From Bugula neritina (Eukaryota > Bryozoa > Gymnolaemata > Cheilostomatida > Bugulidae): a DNA stretch of 64,000 nucleotides. The notes beneath the pieces were generated by a model, which had not been told where the DNA came from, did not search any database, and saw only the letters and a list, made by a program, of their open reading frames with translations. Made by a program: the position numbers and the translations under genes. Numbering within the stretch: position 1 is the first letter of the stretch; the number at the start of each line of letters is the position of its first letter. The stretch is taken from assembly GCA_964035545.1 (NCBI GenBank), contig OZ037765.1, positions 14,936,698-15,000,697 on the forward strand, written 5' to 3'. Shown piece after piece: positions 1 through 13,219 of the stretch.

Positions 1-1236
1 TGCAACATACTGCAACATACTGAATTACACTGTAACATATTGAAGTCCACTGCAACACATTGAAACATACTGCAACACACTGAAACATACGGCAACATAC
101 TGAAATATACTGCAACACATTGAAATATACTGCAACATAGTCAAATATAATGCAAGATACTGTAACATTCTGAAACACACTGTGAGATACTGAAAAACAC
201 TGTGACATACTTAAATACACTGCAACATACTGCAACATACTGAAATACACTGCAACACATTGAAATAAACCGCAACATACTTAAATATACGGTAACATAC
301 TGAACTATACTGTAACTCATTGAAAAACATTGCAACATACTGAAACATACTGAAATATGCTGTAGCACACTGAAATACACCGCAGTTCACTGAAAAATAG
401 TGTAATATACGGAAATGTACCGTAACATACTGAAATATACTGTAACAGACTGAAATGTACTGTAACACACTGAAATATACTGCAACATGCTGAAATACAC
501 TGTAACATATTGAAATATACTGCAACATACTGCAACATACCGAATTACACTGTAACAAACTGAAATACACTCCAACATACTGCAACATACCGAAATACAC
601 TGTAACATACTGAAATACACTGCAACATACTGCAACAAACTGAAATACATTGGAACATATTGAAACACACTACAACACATTAAAATATACTGCAACACAC
701 TGAAACATACGGCAACATACTGAAATATACTGCAAAACATCTAAATATACTGCTACATACTGAAACATGCTGTAGCATACTGAAATACACTGCAACACAC
801 TGAAGTATACTGTAATATACAGAAATGTACTGTAACATACTGAAACGTGCGTCAACATACTGAAATGTACTCCAACATGCTGAACTATACTGCAACATAC
901 TGAAATACACTGTAATATACTGAATTAAACTGCAACATACTGCAACATACTGAAATAAGCTGTACCATATTGAAATACACTACAACACATTGTAATATAC
1001 TGCAACATACTGAACCATACGGCAACATACTGAAATATACTGCAACACATTGAAATATACTGCAACATAGTCAAATATAACGCAAGATACTGTAACATTC
1101 GGAAAAACACTGTGACATACTGAAATACACTGCAACATACTGCAACATACTGCAACATACTGAAATACACTGCAACACATTGAAATAAACCGCAACATAC
1201 TTAAATATACGGTAACATACTGAAATATACTGTAAC

Positions 1237-2270
1237 TCATTGAAAAACATTGCAACATACTGAAACATACTGAAATATGCTGTAGCACACTGAAATACAC
1301 CGCAGTTCACTGAAAAATAGTGTAATATACGGAAATATACCGTAACATACTGAAATATACTGTAACAGACTGAAATGTACTGTAACACACTGAAATATAC
1401 TGCAACATGCTGAAATACACTGTAACGTACTGAAATATACTGCAACATACTGCAACATACCGAATTACACTGTAACAAACTGAAATACACTCCAACAAAC
1501 TACAACATACTGAAATACACTGTAACATATTGAAATACACCGCAACACATTGAAATATACTGCAACATACCGAAATATATGGTAAACTACTGAAATATAC
1601 TGTAACACATGGAAACATACCGCAAAATACTAAAATACACTGCAACACACTGAAGTATACTGTAATATATAGAAATGTACTGTAAAATACTTAAACATAT
1701 GACAACATACCAAAAAATATACTGTAACATACTGAATTACACTGCAATATCCTGAAATATACTTCAACATACTGAAACATACCTAAAAACCTTGAAATAT
1801 ACTGAAATACAGTGTAGGATATTGAAATACACTGCAACAATTTGGAATATACAGCAACATACCGAAATATATGGTAACCTACTGAAATATGTTGCAAACT
1901 ACTGAAATATACTGCAACATACTGCAACATAATGAAATATACTATAACACACTGGAATAAACTGCAAAATACTGAAATATACTGTAACATACTGAAACAT
2001 ACTGCAACATACCGAAATATACTGTAACATTCTGAAATATACTGCAAGATACTGCAATATACTGAAATACACTGTAACATACTGAAATACACTGCAACAT
2101 ACTGCAACATACTGACATACACTGGAACATACTGAAATACACTGCAACATACTACAACATACTGAAATACACTGTAACCTACTGAAATATGCTGTAGCAC
2201 ACTGAAATATACTGCAACATACTGAAATATAATGCAAGTTACTACAACATACTGAAATACACTGTGACAT
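1237..2270 (+). repeat. Segmental duplication block, offset 2,482 (first copy)
   Basis: This block of the satellite recurs at 3,719-4,752 with a constant offset of 2,482 bp. The shared landmarks include the register-shifting long monomer near 1,710 and the rare units around 1,780-1,860. Beyond 2,270 the second copy carries about 50 extra bases before the similarity resumes. The edges were judged by eye from unusual monomers and are approximate. Confidence 0.8.
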
Positions 2271-2590
2271 ACTGAAATACACTGCAACATACTGCAACAA
2301 ACTGAAATACATTGGAACATATTGAAACACACTACAACACATTAAAATATACTGCAACACACTGAAACATACGGCAACATACTGAAATATACTGCAAAAC
2401 ATCTAAATATACTGCTACATACTGAAACATGCTGTAGCATACTGAAATACACTGCAACACACTGAAGTATACTGTAATATACAGAAATGTACTGTAACAT
2501 ACTGAAACGTACGTCAACATACTGAAATGTACTCCAACATGCTGAACTATACTGCAACATACTGAAATACACTGTAATATACTGAATTAA

Positions 2591-3600
2591 ACTGCAACAT
2601 ACTGCAACATACTGACATACACTGGAACATACTGAAATACACTCCAATATACTACAACATACTGAAATACACTGTAACCTACTGAAATATGCTGTAGCAC
2701 ACCGAAATATACTGCAACATACTGAAATATAATGCAAGTTACTACAACATACTGAAATACACTGTGACATACTGAGATACACTGCAACATACTGCAACAT
2801 ACTGCAACATACCGAATTACACTGTAACAAACTGAAATACACTCCAACATACTACAACATACTGAAATACACTGTAACATATTGAAATACATCGCAACAC
2901 ATTGAAATATACTGCAACACACTGAAATATACTGTAACACACTGTAATATACTGCAACATACTGCAACATACTGACATACACTGGAACATACTAAAATAC
3001 ATGCCAACATACTACAACATACTGAAATACACTGTAACCTACTGAAATATGCTGTAGCACACTGAAATATACTGCAACATACTGAAATATAATGCAAATT
3101 ACTACAACATACTGAAATACACTGTGACATACTGAGTTACACTGCAACACCTTGAAATATAGTGCAACACACTGAAAGATACGGCAACATACTGAAATAT
3201 ACTGCGACACATTGAAATATACTGCAGCATACTGAAATATGCTGTAGCATACTGAAATATACTGTAACACACTGAAATATACTGCAACATACTGAAATAC
3301 ATTCTAACATACTGAAATATACTGCAACATACTGAAATACACTGTAACATACTGAAATATACTGCAACATACTGCAACATACTGAAATACACTGTAACAT
3401 ACTGAAATACACTGGAACATACTGCAACATACTGAAATACACTGGAACATATTGAAACACACTACAACACATTGAAATATACTGCAACACACTGAAACAT
3501 ACAGCAACATACTGAAATATACTGCGACACATTGAAATATACTGCAACATAGCTAAATATAATGCAAGATACCTCAACATTCTGAAATACACTGTGACAT
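2591..3600 (+). repeat. Three-copy block of about 1 kb (copy 1)
   Basis: This block recurs at 9,458-10,467 (offset 6,867) and at 17,138-18,147 (a further 7,680). The first offset spans transposon copy A, so the array-only distance between copies 1 and 2 is about 4.3 kb. The three copies share rare units, including one beginning GACATAC near 2,614 and 9,481. Confidence 0.8.
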
Positions 3601-3718
3601 ACTGAAATACACTGCAACATACTGCAACATACTGCAACATACTGAAATACACTGCAACACATTGAAATAAACCGCAACATACTTAAATATACGGTAACAT
3701 ACTGAAATATACTGTAAC

Positions 3719-4752
3719 TCATTGAAAAACATTGCAACATACTGAAACATACTGAAATATGCTGTAGCACACTGAAATACACCGCAGTTCACTGAAAAAT
3801 AGTGTAATATACGGAAATATACCGTAACATACTGAAATATACTGTAACAGACTGAAATGTACTGTAACACACTGAAATATACTGCAACATGCTGAAATAC
3901 ACTGTAACATACTGAAATATACTGCAACATACTGCAACATACCGAATTACACTGTAACAAACTGAAATACACTCCAACAAACTACAACATACTGAAATAC
4001 ACTGTAACATATTGAAATACACCGCAACACATTGAAATATACTGCAACATACCGAAATATATGGTAAACTACTGAAATATACTGTAACACATGGAAACAT
4101 ACCGCAAAATACTAAAATACACTGCAACACACTGAAGTATACTGTAATATATAGAAATGTACTGTAAAATACCTAAACATATGACAACATACCAAAAAAT
4201 ATACTGTAACATACTGAATTACACTGCAATATCCTGAAATATACTTCAACATACTGAAACATACCTAAAAACTTTGAAATATACTGAAATACAGTGTAGG
4301 ATATTGAAATACACTGCAACAATTTGGAATATACAGCAACATACCGAAATATATGGTAACCTACTGAAATATGTTGCAAACTACTGAAATATACTGCAAC
4401 ATACTGCAACATAATGAAATATACTATAACACACTGGAATAAACTGCAAAATACTGAAATATACTGTAACATACTGAAACATACTGCAACATACCGAAAT
4501 ATACTATAACATTCTGAAATATACTGCAAGATACTGCAATATACTGAAATACACTGTAACATACTGAAATACACTGCAACATACTGCAACATACTGACAT
4601 TCACTGGAACATACTGAAATACACTGCAACATACTACAACATACTGAAATACACTGTAACCTACTGAAATATGCTGTAGCACACTGAAATATACTGCAAC
4701 ATACTGAAATATAATGCAAGTTACTACAACATACTGAAATACACTGTGACAT
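3719..4752 (+). repeat. Segmental duplication block, offset 2,482 (second copy)
   Basis: Partner of 1,237-2,270. It carries the same chain of rare monomers and the same register shift near 4,190. Only scattered substitutions distinguish the two copies by eye. Confidence 0.8.
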
Positions 4753-5388
4753 ACTGAAATATACTGCAACATACTGCAACATACTGAAATACACTGTAAC
4801 ATATTGAAATACACTGCAACATACTGCAACAAACTGAAATACATTGGAACATATTGAAACACACTACAACACATTAAAATATACTGCAACACACTGAAAC
4901 ATACGGCAACATACTGAAATATACTGCAAAACATCTAAATATACTGCTACATACTGAAACATGCTGTAGCATACTGAAATACACTGCAACACACTGAAGT
5001 ATACTGTAATATACAGAAATGTACTGTAACATACTGAAACGTACGTCAACATACTGAAATGTACTCCAACATGCTGAACTATACTGCAACATACTGAAAT
5101 ACACTGTCATATACTGAATTAAACTGCAACATACTGCAACATACTGAAATAAGCTGTACCATATTGAAATACACTACAACACATTGTAATATACTGCAAC
5201 ATACTGAACCATACGGCAACATACTGAAATATACTGCAACACATTGAAATATACTGCAACATAGTCAAATATAACGCAAGATACTGTAACATTCGGAAAA
5301 ACACTGTGACATACTGAAATACACTGCAACATACTGCAACATACTGCAACATACTGAAATACACTGCAACACATTGAAATAAACCGCA

Positions 5389-5390
5389 AC
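5389..5390. other. Target-site duplication AC, left of copy A
   Basis: The dinucleotide AC directly before the transposon end is repeated directly after it at 7932-7933. Removing the element and one AC restores the array sequence seen uninterrupted around 1,191-1,215, so a 2-bp duplication is well supported. Confidence 0.85.
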
Positions 5391-5556
5391 CACAGTTGGT
5401 TTAAGGTCATTACTTTCCAGATTCAGGCACTGCTTTATGTTATATATAAACGGTTTCCAGGGGATAGCTCGAACAGTTTTTGTCTCACATTAACAAATTT
5501 TACAAGAAAAGATAGCTCTTGCATTCCTCTTTCATATACTTTTTTAGTTTTTCAAT
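5391..5556 (+). repeat. Left terminal inverted repeat of copy A
   Basis: About 166 bp that align, with mismatches and small gaps, to the reverse complement of 7758-7931. The outer 20 bp are identical. Further matched islands include CTTTATGTT, GATAGCTCGAACAG, AAAAGATA and ATATACTTTTTTA. The left end is taken as the base following the AC duplication. Confidence 0.85.
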
Positions 5557-6290
5557 AAAAAATTTTCTGAGAAAGTTGTTGCATAATAAGTAAAATTTTA
5601 CACCCTCCATGTTCCACTGCTGTAGCACAGGGGATTCATTTTATAAAGTCTAAAAGTTAAACTTGACATTCCTTGATATGTTTTCTCTAATATACTTTCT
5701 TTGTTTTTTGAAATTCTGTTTATGCTCTTCACAATTTGGTAAAAACATACACCATTTTGCAAGTTTCACTGCAATTTTCTAAATTCTTCATATGGTGGTT
5801 CTAGCTACGCTCCTGTGACTAATTATAACATTCCTAGTACGTTTGCCGCTCTGCGCTATCACAATAACATATAGTACCCTCTCGCACAAATTGGCAATCT
5901 ATTGGATTTCTGCCAATATAATGTTCCCTGTTTTACATTAGCACTTAGCTGAATCATCTTACTATGTTACAATAATATATTGAAAATGCCTCAGCACAAC
6001 ATAATTCTTTGTTTGTTTGGCAGAGTTAATTTCAGCTAAATCACTTCACTTTGCAGTCTTGTCAGTAAAGGTGTACTTTCAGTTTCTCTAATTCACATAT
6101 GATTATTTTAAGTACATTGTATTCTATAAGATCAATTTAAGGTTTAGTCCAGTGTTCAGTATCTAATTATTATGCATGTATGTTGTCTTACTGTTGAACA
6201 AAAGTTCAAAAAAAAACTTTACAATTATAGCCATATTTATTATACATGCGTAGGATTTGCATAAGTTGACAAAACAAATTGCATCAAAAC

Positions 6291-6352
6291 AGGGTTGAAC
6301 CATGACCAACCAACTCGACGCTGACGCCTCTAACTTCTGGACCACGCAGTCA
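6291..6352 (-). ncRNA. tRNA-like segment (Pol III A and B boxes) in copy A
   Basis: Read on the - strand, a tRNA-type A box lies at 6331-6344 (TGGTCCAGAAGTTA) and a B box at 6291-6301 (GGTTCAACCCT). The boxes start 43 bases apart, the spacing found in a tRNA. The D-arm part resembles animal Glu-type tRNAs. The acceptor and anticodon stems do not pair convincingly, so this is a tRNA-derived relic or SINE head rather than a working tRNA. It is conserved in all three transposon copies. Confidence 0.5.
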
Positions 6353-7110
6353 TCGTTAATAAGACCTGCACTGTATGAGTAACTATCATTACATAAATAT
6401 TTCTCGCGCAAATGGGTTATAATTATTAGGCTGTCAATTCATGTTGATAGCAGTCAACTGTTGCAATAGTCTCGGGTTACTAGCAAAGCTAATGGTTTTG
6501 AACAAATAACCCAAAAGTTTAAAAATAAGTAGCTTGCGTATTACTAGCTACAAAAACAGGTCTGAAATAGACTGGTAAAGCAAGCTCTTATTGTAGAGTT
6601 TGCAGATGTGCTCTAAAATAAAACTTAAACTGTATGCTATTACATAAGTATTTGTATGCGAGAGATAAATGGACATTACTGAAGTTCTGGAAAACAACAT
6701 ACTTGAAGTTAACTTTGACAATGGTGTGTTATTTTCATCATAGCTAGCCTATAGCATAAATCTCTAATCATATGAATCTTTATGAAGCCCACAGCTCATG
6801 TAAGGGTGGCAATGTAATTTGAAACGAACAATTATGTTGCTGCATTGTGTCTAAGGTATATTAGAGAGCAGAATTTGGTTTTACTAGCCTACCCCAACGG
6901 CATTCTAGAATGCAGCTTATATGCTGGCAGTTGTAATAAGTACTGCCAATAGCAAGGTTACTATCACTTCTAGCTCTGTGCAGTATGTAACCTCTTGAAT
7001 AATTGCGCCAATTTTAAACTCTTGGAAGTTGGCCAAGTTATCATATCGCAGCCAGCCACCGGAGACAAAGCATCAGAGCTATTCATATAATATTATACTG
7101 ATGCACTTGG

Positions 7111-7151
7111 TAGCAGAGTGGCTAATCTAATATAGTTCATAGTTCAACACC
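7111..7151 (+). promoter_or_regulatory. Second, weaker A/B-box-like pair in copy A
   Basis: TAGCAGAGTGG at 7111-7121 fits the A-box consensus fully. AGTTCAACACC at 7141-7151 resembles a B box with two mismatches. The start-to-start distance of 30 bp is shorter than in a tRNA, so this may be a shortened tRNA-derived relic or chance. The same pair is present in copy B at 27707-27747. Confidence 0.25.
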
Positions 7152-7317
7152 CTTTACTTTGGGAATACAGCCTCTTTTTTTAGGTTTACCTTACAAAGCA
7201 TGAAAATATCTAAACTGATATTCTGATAATTTAGAGGTACATTTTGAAAACTAGGTTAATTGCACTTGTTTGCACAACAATAATAAAATTGATATTATGC
7301 AGTATAATAAAAACACA

Positions 7318-7371
7318 CATAATACTATATAATATATTATAATGATAATAATATAATATTATAAGTACCAT
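7318..7371. repeat. A+T-only palindromic core of the transposon
   Basis: A run made almost only of A and T, with interleaved TATTAT/ATAATA palindromes. It can form hairpins or unwind easily. The same block is present in copies B (27920-27970) and C (28771-28821, inverted) with few changes. Confidence 0.6.
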
Positions 7372-7757
7372 TACTGCATTTTATAAATCACATGGTTGCC
7401 AAAAAAATGTATCACAAATTTTGTAATTATACATCAAAAATAGAACTAGCTAGGCAGCAGGTTAGAATAGAGTAAATTTTTAAAACATGAAATCATGATT
7501 TGACTATTGTTTTATTTAGGCCAACCAACCTAGGAATACAAGATTGGGTTTTAGCTGACAGTTTATAACATTTAGCTTTTGAGCCAGCAGCACTGGCACT
7601 TGTGAAGTATAGGCAAAGTTAGTGAAGCGAGACTAACAAGCACTCAAATACAAGGCATATTGAGACGCAATAACAAGTCAGGAGCGTATAAATTGAAAAG
7701 AATGTGGAAGGGGGACTATGTTTTTCAACAAGCTATAACTTAAACATGAATTGGCTT

Positions 7758-7931
7758 TTGAAAAAAATAAAAAAGTATATTGGAGAACATAAGTTTTTTT
7801 ATCTTTTCATATTTTTTTTGTTCCTGTGACATTCAACCTGTTTGAGCTATCAGTGGAACATTGTTCATATAGAACATAAAGCACCTGGCAAAGAGCCAGA
7901 AAATGAAAAGTATGACCTTAAACCAACTGTG
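7758..7931 (-). repeat. Right terminal inverted repeat of copy A
   Basis: Imperfect inverted partner of 5391-5556, ending in ACCAACTGTG. The shared islands occur in the mirrored order, including CTGTTCGAGCTATC-like sequence about 80 bp from the end, with one base changed here. Confidence 0.85.
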
Positions 7932-9457
7932 ACATACTTAAATATACGGTAACATACTGAAATATACTGTAACTCATTGAAAAACATTGCAACATACTGA
8001 AACATACTGAAATATGCTGTAGCACACTGAAATACACCGCAGTTCACTGAAAAATAGTGTAATATACGGAAATATACCGTAACATACTGAAATATACTGT
8101 AACAGACTGAAATGTACTGTAACACACTGAAATATACTGCAACATGCTGAAATACACTGTAACATACTGAAATATACTGCAACATACTGCAACATACCGA
8201 ATTACACTGTAACAAACTGGAATACACTCCAACAAACTACAACATACTGAAATACACTGTAACATATTGAAATACACTGCAACACATTGAAATATACTGC
8301 AACATACCGAAATATATGGTAAACTACTGAAATATACTGTAACACATGGAAACATACCGCAAAATACTAAAATACACTGCAACACACTGAAGTATACTGT
8401 AATATATAGAAATGTACTGTAAAATACTTAAACATATGACAACATACCAAAAGATATACTGTAACATACTGAATTACACTGCAATATCCTGAAATATACT
8501 TCAACATACTGAAACATACCTAAAAACCTTGAAATATACTGAAATACAGTGTAGGATATTGAAATACACTGCAACAATTTGGAATATACAGCAACATACC
8601 AAAATATATGGTAACCTACTGAAATATGTTGCAAACTCCTGAAATATACTGCAACATACTGCAACATAATGAAATATACTATAACACACTGGAATAAACT
8701 GCAAAATACTGAAATATACTGTAACATACTGAAACATACTGCAACATACCGAAATATACTGTAACATTCTGAAATATACTGCAAGATACTGCAATATACT
8801 GAAATACACTGTAACATACTGAAATACACTGCAACATACTGCAACATACTGACATACACTGGAACATACTGAAATACACTGCAACATACTACAACATACC
8901 GAAATACACTGTAACCTACTGAAATATGCTGTAGCACACTGAAATATACTGCAACATACTGAAATATAATGCAAGTTACTACAACATACTGAAATACACT
9001 GTGACATACTGAAATACACTGCAACATACTGCAACATACTGCAACATACTGAAATACACTGTAACATATTGAAATACACTGCAACATACTGCAACATACT
9101 GCAACACACTGAAACATACGGCAACACACTCACATGTACAGCGACACATTGAAATATACTGCAACATACTGAAATATGCTGTAGCATACTGAAATACACT
9201 GCAACACACTGGAATATACTGCAACATACTGCAACATACCGAAATACACTGTAACATACTGAAATACACTGCAACATACTGCAACATACTGAAATACACT
9301 GGAACATATTGAAACACACTACAACACATTGAAATATACTGCAACACACTGAAACATACAGCAACATACTGAAATATACTGTGACACATTGAAATATACT
9401 GCAACATACTGAAATATGCTGTAGCATACTGTAATATACTGTAACACACTGTAATAT

Positions 9458-10467
9458 ACTGCAACATACTGCAACATACTGACATACACTGGAACATACT
9501 GAAATACACTCCAATATACTACAACATACTGAAATACACTGTAACCTACTGAAATATGCTGTAGCACACCGAAATATACTGCAACATACTGAAATATAAT
9601 GCAAGTTACTACAACATACTGAAATACACTGTGACATACTGAGATACACTGCAACATACTGCAACATACTGCAACATACCGAATTACACTGTAACAAACT
9701 GAAATACACTCCAACATACTACAACATACTGAAATACACTGTAACATATTGAAATACATCGCAACACATTGAAATATACTGCAACACACTGAAATATACT
9801 GTAACACACTGTAATATACTGCAACATACTGCAACATACTGACATACACTGGAACATACTAAAATACATGCCAACATACTACAACATACTGAAATACACT
9901 GTAACCTACTGAAATATGCTGTAGCACACTGAAATATACTGCAACATACTGAAATATAATGCAAATTACTACAACATACTGAAATACACTGTGACATACT
10001 GAGTTACACTGCAACACCTTGAAATATAGTGCAACACACTGAAAGATACGGCAACATACTGAAATATACTGCGACACATTGAAATATACTGCAGCATACT
10101 GAAATATGCTGTAGCATACTGAAATATACTGTAACACACTGAAATATACTGCAACATACTGAAATACATTCTAACATACTGAAATATACTGCAACATACT
10201 GAAATACACTGTAACATACTGAAATATACTGCAACATACTGCAACATACTGAAATACACTGTAACATACTGAAATACACTGGAACATACTGCAACATACT
10301 GAAATACACTGGAACATATTGAAACACACTACAACACATTGAAATATACTGCAACACACTGAAACATACAGCAACATACTGAAATATACTGCGACACATT
10401 GAAATATACTGCAACATAGCTAAATATAATGCAAGATACCTCAACATTCTGAAATACACTGTGACAT
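9458..10467 (+). repeat. Three-copy block of about 1 kb (copy 2)
   Basis: Middle member of the set at 2,591-3,600 and 17,138-18,147. It also lies inside the larger 6-kb duplication that starts near 8,680. Confidence 0.78.
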
Positions 10468-13219
10468 ACTGAAATACACTGCAACATACTTCAACATACT
10501 GCAACATACTGCAACATACTGAAATACACTGTAACATAATGAAGTGCACTGCAACACATTGAAACATACTGCAACAAACTGAAACATACGACAACATACT
10601 GAAATATACTGCAACACATTGAAATATACTGCAACATAGTCAAATATAATGCAAGATACTGTAACATTCTGAAACACACTGTGAGATACTGAAATACACT
10701 GCAACATACTGCAACATACTGCAACATACTGCAACATACTGAAATACACTGTAACATATTGAAGTACACTGCAACACATTGAAATATACTGCAACACACT
10801 GAAACATACTGCAACATACTGAAATATACTGCAACATATCGAAGTATATCGTAATATACGGACATGCACTGTAACATACTGAAACATACTGAAACATACT
10901 GAAACATACTGAAATATACTGGAACATACCGAAATATACTTCAACATACTAAAATATACTGCAACATACTGAAACATACTGAAATACACTGTAACATACT
11001 GAAATACACTGCAACACATCGGAATAAATTGTAACATACCTAAATATACGGAAATATACTGAAATATACTGCTCACATTGAAAAACACTGCAACATACTG
11101 AAATTTGCTGTAGCACAATGAAATTCACTGCAACCCACTGAAATATAGTGTAATATACGGAAATGTACTTTAACATACTGAAATATACTGCAACACATTG
11201 ACATATACTGCAACACACTGAAACATACGGCAACATATTGAAATATACTGCAACACATTGAAACATACTGCAACACACTGAAACATACGGCAACATACTG
11301 AAATATACTGCAACATACTGCAACGTACTGAAATACACTGTAACGTACTGAAATACACAGCAACATACTGCAACATACTGCAACATACTGAAATAAGCTG
11401 TAACATATTGAATTACACTGCAACACATTGAAATATACTGCAACACACTAAAACATACGGCAACATACTGAAATATACTGCAACACACTGAAACATACGG
11501 CAACATACTGAAATATACTGCAAAACATTGAAATATACTGCTACATACTGAAACATGCTGTAGCATACTGAAATACACTGCAACACACTGAAGTATACTG
11601 TAATATACAGAAATGTACTGTAACATACTGAAACATACGTCAACATACTGAAATGTACTCCAACATGCTGAACTATACTGCAACATACTGAAATACACTG
11701 TAATATACTGAATTAAACTGCAACACATTGTAATATACTGCAACATACTGAATCATACGGCAACATACTGAAATATACTGCAACACATTGAAATATACTT
11801 CAACATATTGAAATATGCTGTAGCGCCCTGAAATTCACTGCAACTTACTGAAATATAGTGTAATATACGGAATTGTACTGTAACCTACTGAAATATACTG
11901 TAACACACTGAAATATGCAGTCACATACTGAAATATACTGTAAATTATTAGAATTATACTGCAACATACTGCAACATACTGAAATACACTGTAACCTACT
12001 GATATACACTGCAATATACTACAACATACTGAAATACACTGTAACATATTGAAATACGCTGCAACACATTGAAATATACTGCAACATACCGAAATATATG
12101 GTAAACTGCTGAAATATACCGTAACACATCAAAAAATACTGCAACATACTGAAATATACTGTAACACACTGAAATATACTGCAACTTACTGAAATACATT
12201 GTAACATACTGAAATATACTGCAACATACTGCAACATACTGAAATACACTGTAACATACTGATATACACTGCTATATACTACAACATACTGAAATACACT
12301 GTAACATATTGAAATACGCTGCAAAACATTGAAATATACTGCAACATACCGAAATATATAGTAAACTACTGAAATATACTGTAACACATCGAAAAATACT
12401 GCAACATACTGAAATATACTGTAACACACTGAAATATACTGCAACATACTGAAATACATTGTAACATACTGCAACATTCTGAAATACACTGTGACATATT
12501 GAAATACACTGCAACATACTGCAACATACTGCAACATACTACAACATACTGAAATACACTGTAACATATTGAAGTGCACTGCAACACATTGAAATATACT
12601 GCAACACACTGAAACATACAGCAACATACTGAAGTATACTGCAACACATTGAAAAATACTGCAACATACCGAAATATATGGTAAACTACTGAAATATACT
12701 GTAACACATTGAAAAAAATGCAACATACTGAAATATACTGTAACACACTGAAATATACTGCAAAATACTGAAATACACTGTAACATACTGAAATACACTG
12801 TAACACACTGAAATATACTGCAACACACTGCAATATACTGAAACACGCTGTAACATACTGAAATACACTGCAACATACTACAACATATTGAAATACACTG
12901 CAACACATTGAAATATACTGCAACACAATGAAACATACGGCAACATACTGAAACATAGTGCGACACATTGAAATATACTGCAACATAAAGAAACATGCTG
13001 TAGCATACTGAAATACACTGCAACACATTGAAGTATACTGTAATATACAGAAATGTACTGTAACATACAGAAACATACGTCAACATACTGAAATGTACTG
13101 CAACATGCTGAACTATACTGCAACATACTGAAATACACTGTAATATACTGAATTAAACTGCAACATACTGCAACATACTGAAATAAGCTGTAGCATACTG
13201 AAATACCTTGCAGCACACT

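Larger units (their letters stand above)
1..5390 (+). repeat. 10-bp satellite array, segment 1
   Basis: The whole stretch is an uninterrupted head-to-tail run of 10-bp units of form TGHAAYAYAC, such as TGCAACATAC and TGAAATACAC. Substitutions are common but length changes are rare: the register stays at exactly 10 bp from base 1 to about 1,700, where one longer unit (around 1,705-1,725) shifts it by 2 bp. The same shift recurs at about 4,190. The AA step at unit positions 4-5 and the leading TG are the most constant bases. The + strand is A-rich and G-poor. No gene or RNA gene is visible. Open frames on the - strand are a property of the repeat, which has no stop codon there. The array is broken at its right edge by transposon copy A. 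Confidence 0.97.
5391..7931 (+). mobile_element. Non-autonomous DNA transposon, copy A (2,541 bp)
   Basis: This single-copy-type, A+T-rich sequence interrupts the satellite. It starts CACAGTTGGTTTAAGGTCAT and ends with the exact reverse complement of those 20 bases, flanked by a 2-bp AC duplication. The inverted repeats extend imperfectly for about 166 bp on the left and 174 bp on the right. There is no credible transposase: the longest open frame (6163-6411, - strand, 82 codons) starts at TTG rather than ATG and runs through the tRNA-like segment. Compared with copies B and C it lacks 20 bp near 6,070, between two AGGT tetramers, which suggests a microhomology deletion. The CAC terminus and 2-bp duplication recall the CACTA/Mirage/Chapaev group. 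Because one duplication in the family is TA, a Tc1/mariner relative cannot be excluded. The superfamily is unassigned. Confidence 0.92.

Noticed and set aside
1-5390. CRISPR array
   Set aside because: The units are contiguous 10-bp repeats without unique spacers and no cas genes are present.
6163-6411. 82-codon open frame on the - strand of copy A, with a related 68-codon frame at 26801-27007 in copy B
   Set aside because: Both start at TTG rather than ATG, run across the tRNA-like segment and resemble no known protein. The similarity simply reflects shared transposon DNA.
5391-7931. Retrotransposon or LTR element
   Set aside because: The ends are inverted rather than direct repeats, there is no poly(A) tail or reverse transcriptase, and the target duplication is only 2 bp.
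5391-7931. Tc1/mariner assignment based on the CAGTTG-like end and the TA flank of copy B
   Set aside because: Two of three insertions duplicate AC rather than TA, and no transposase is present, so this assignment is not supported.
8501-9709. Long - strand open frames (up to about 400 codons) throughout the array as possible membrane proteins
   Set aside because: The repeat unit has no stop codon on the - strand and all frames give the same 10-residue pattern. There is no gene structure or independent coding signal.
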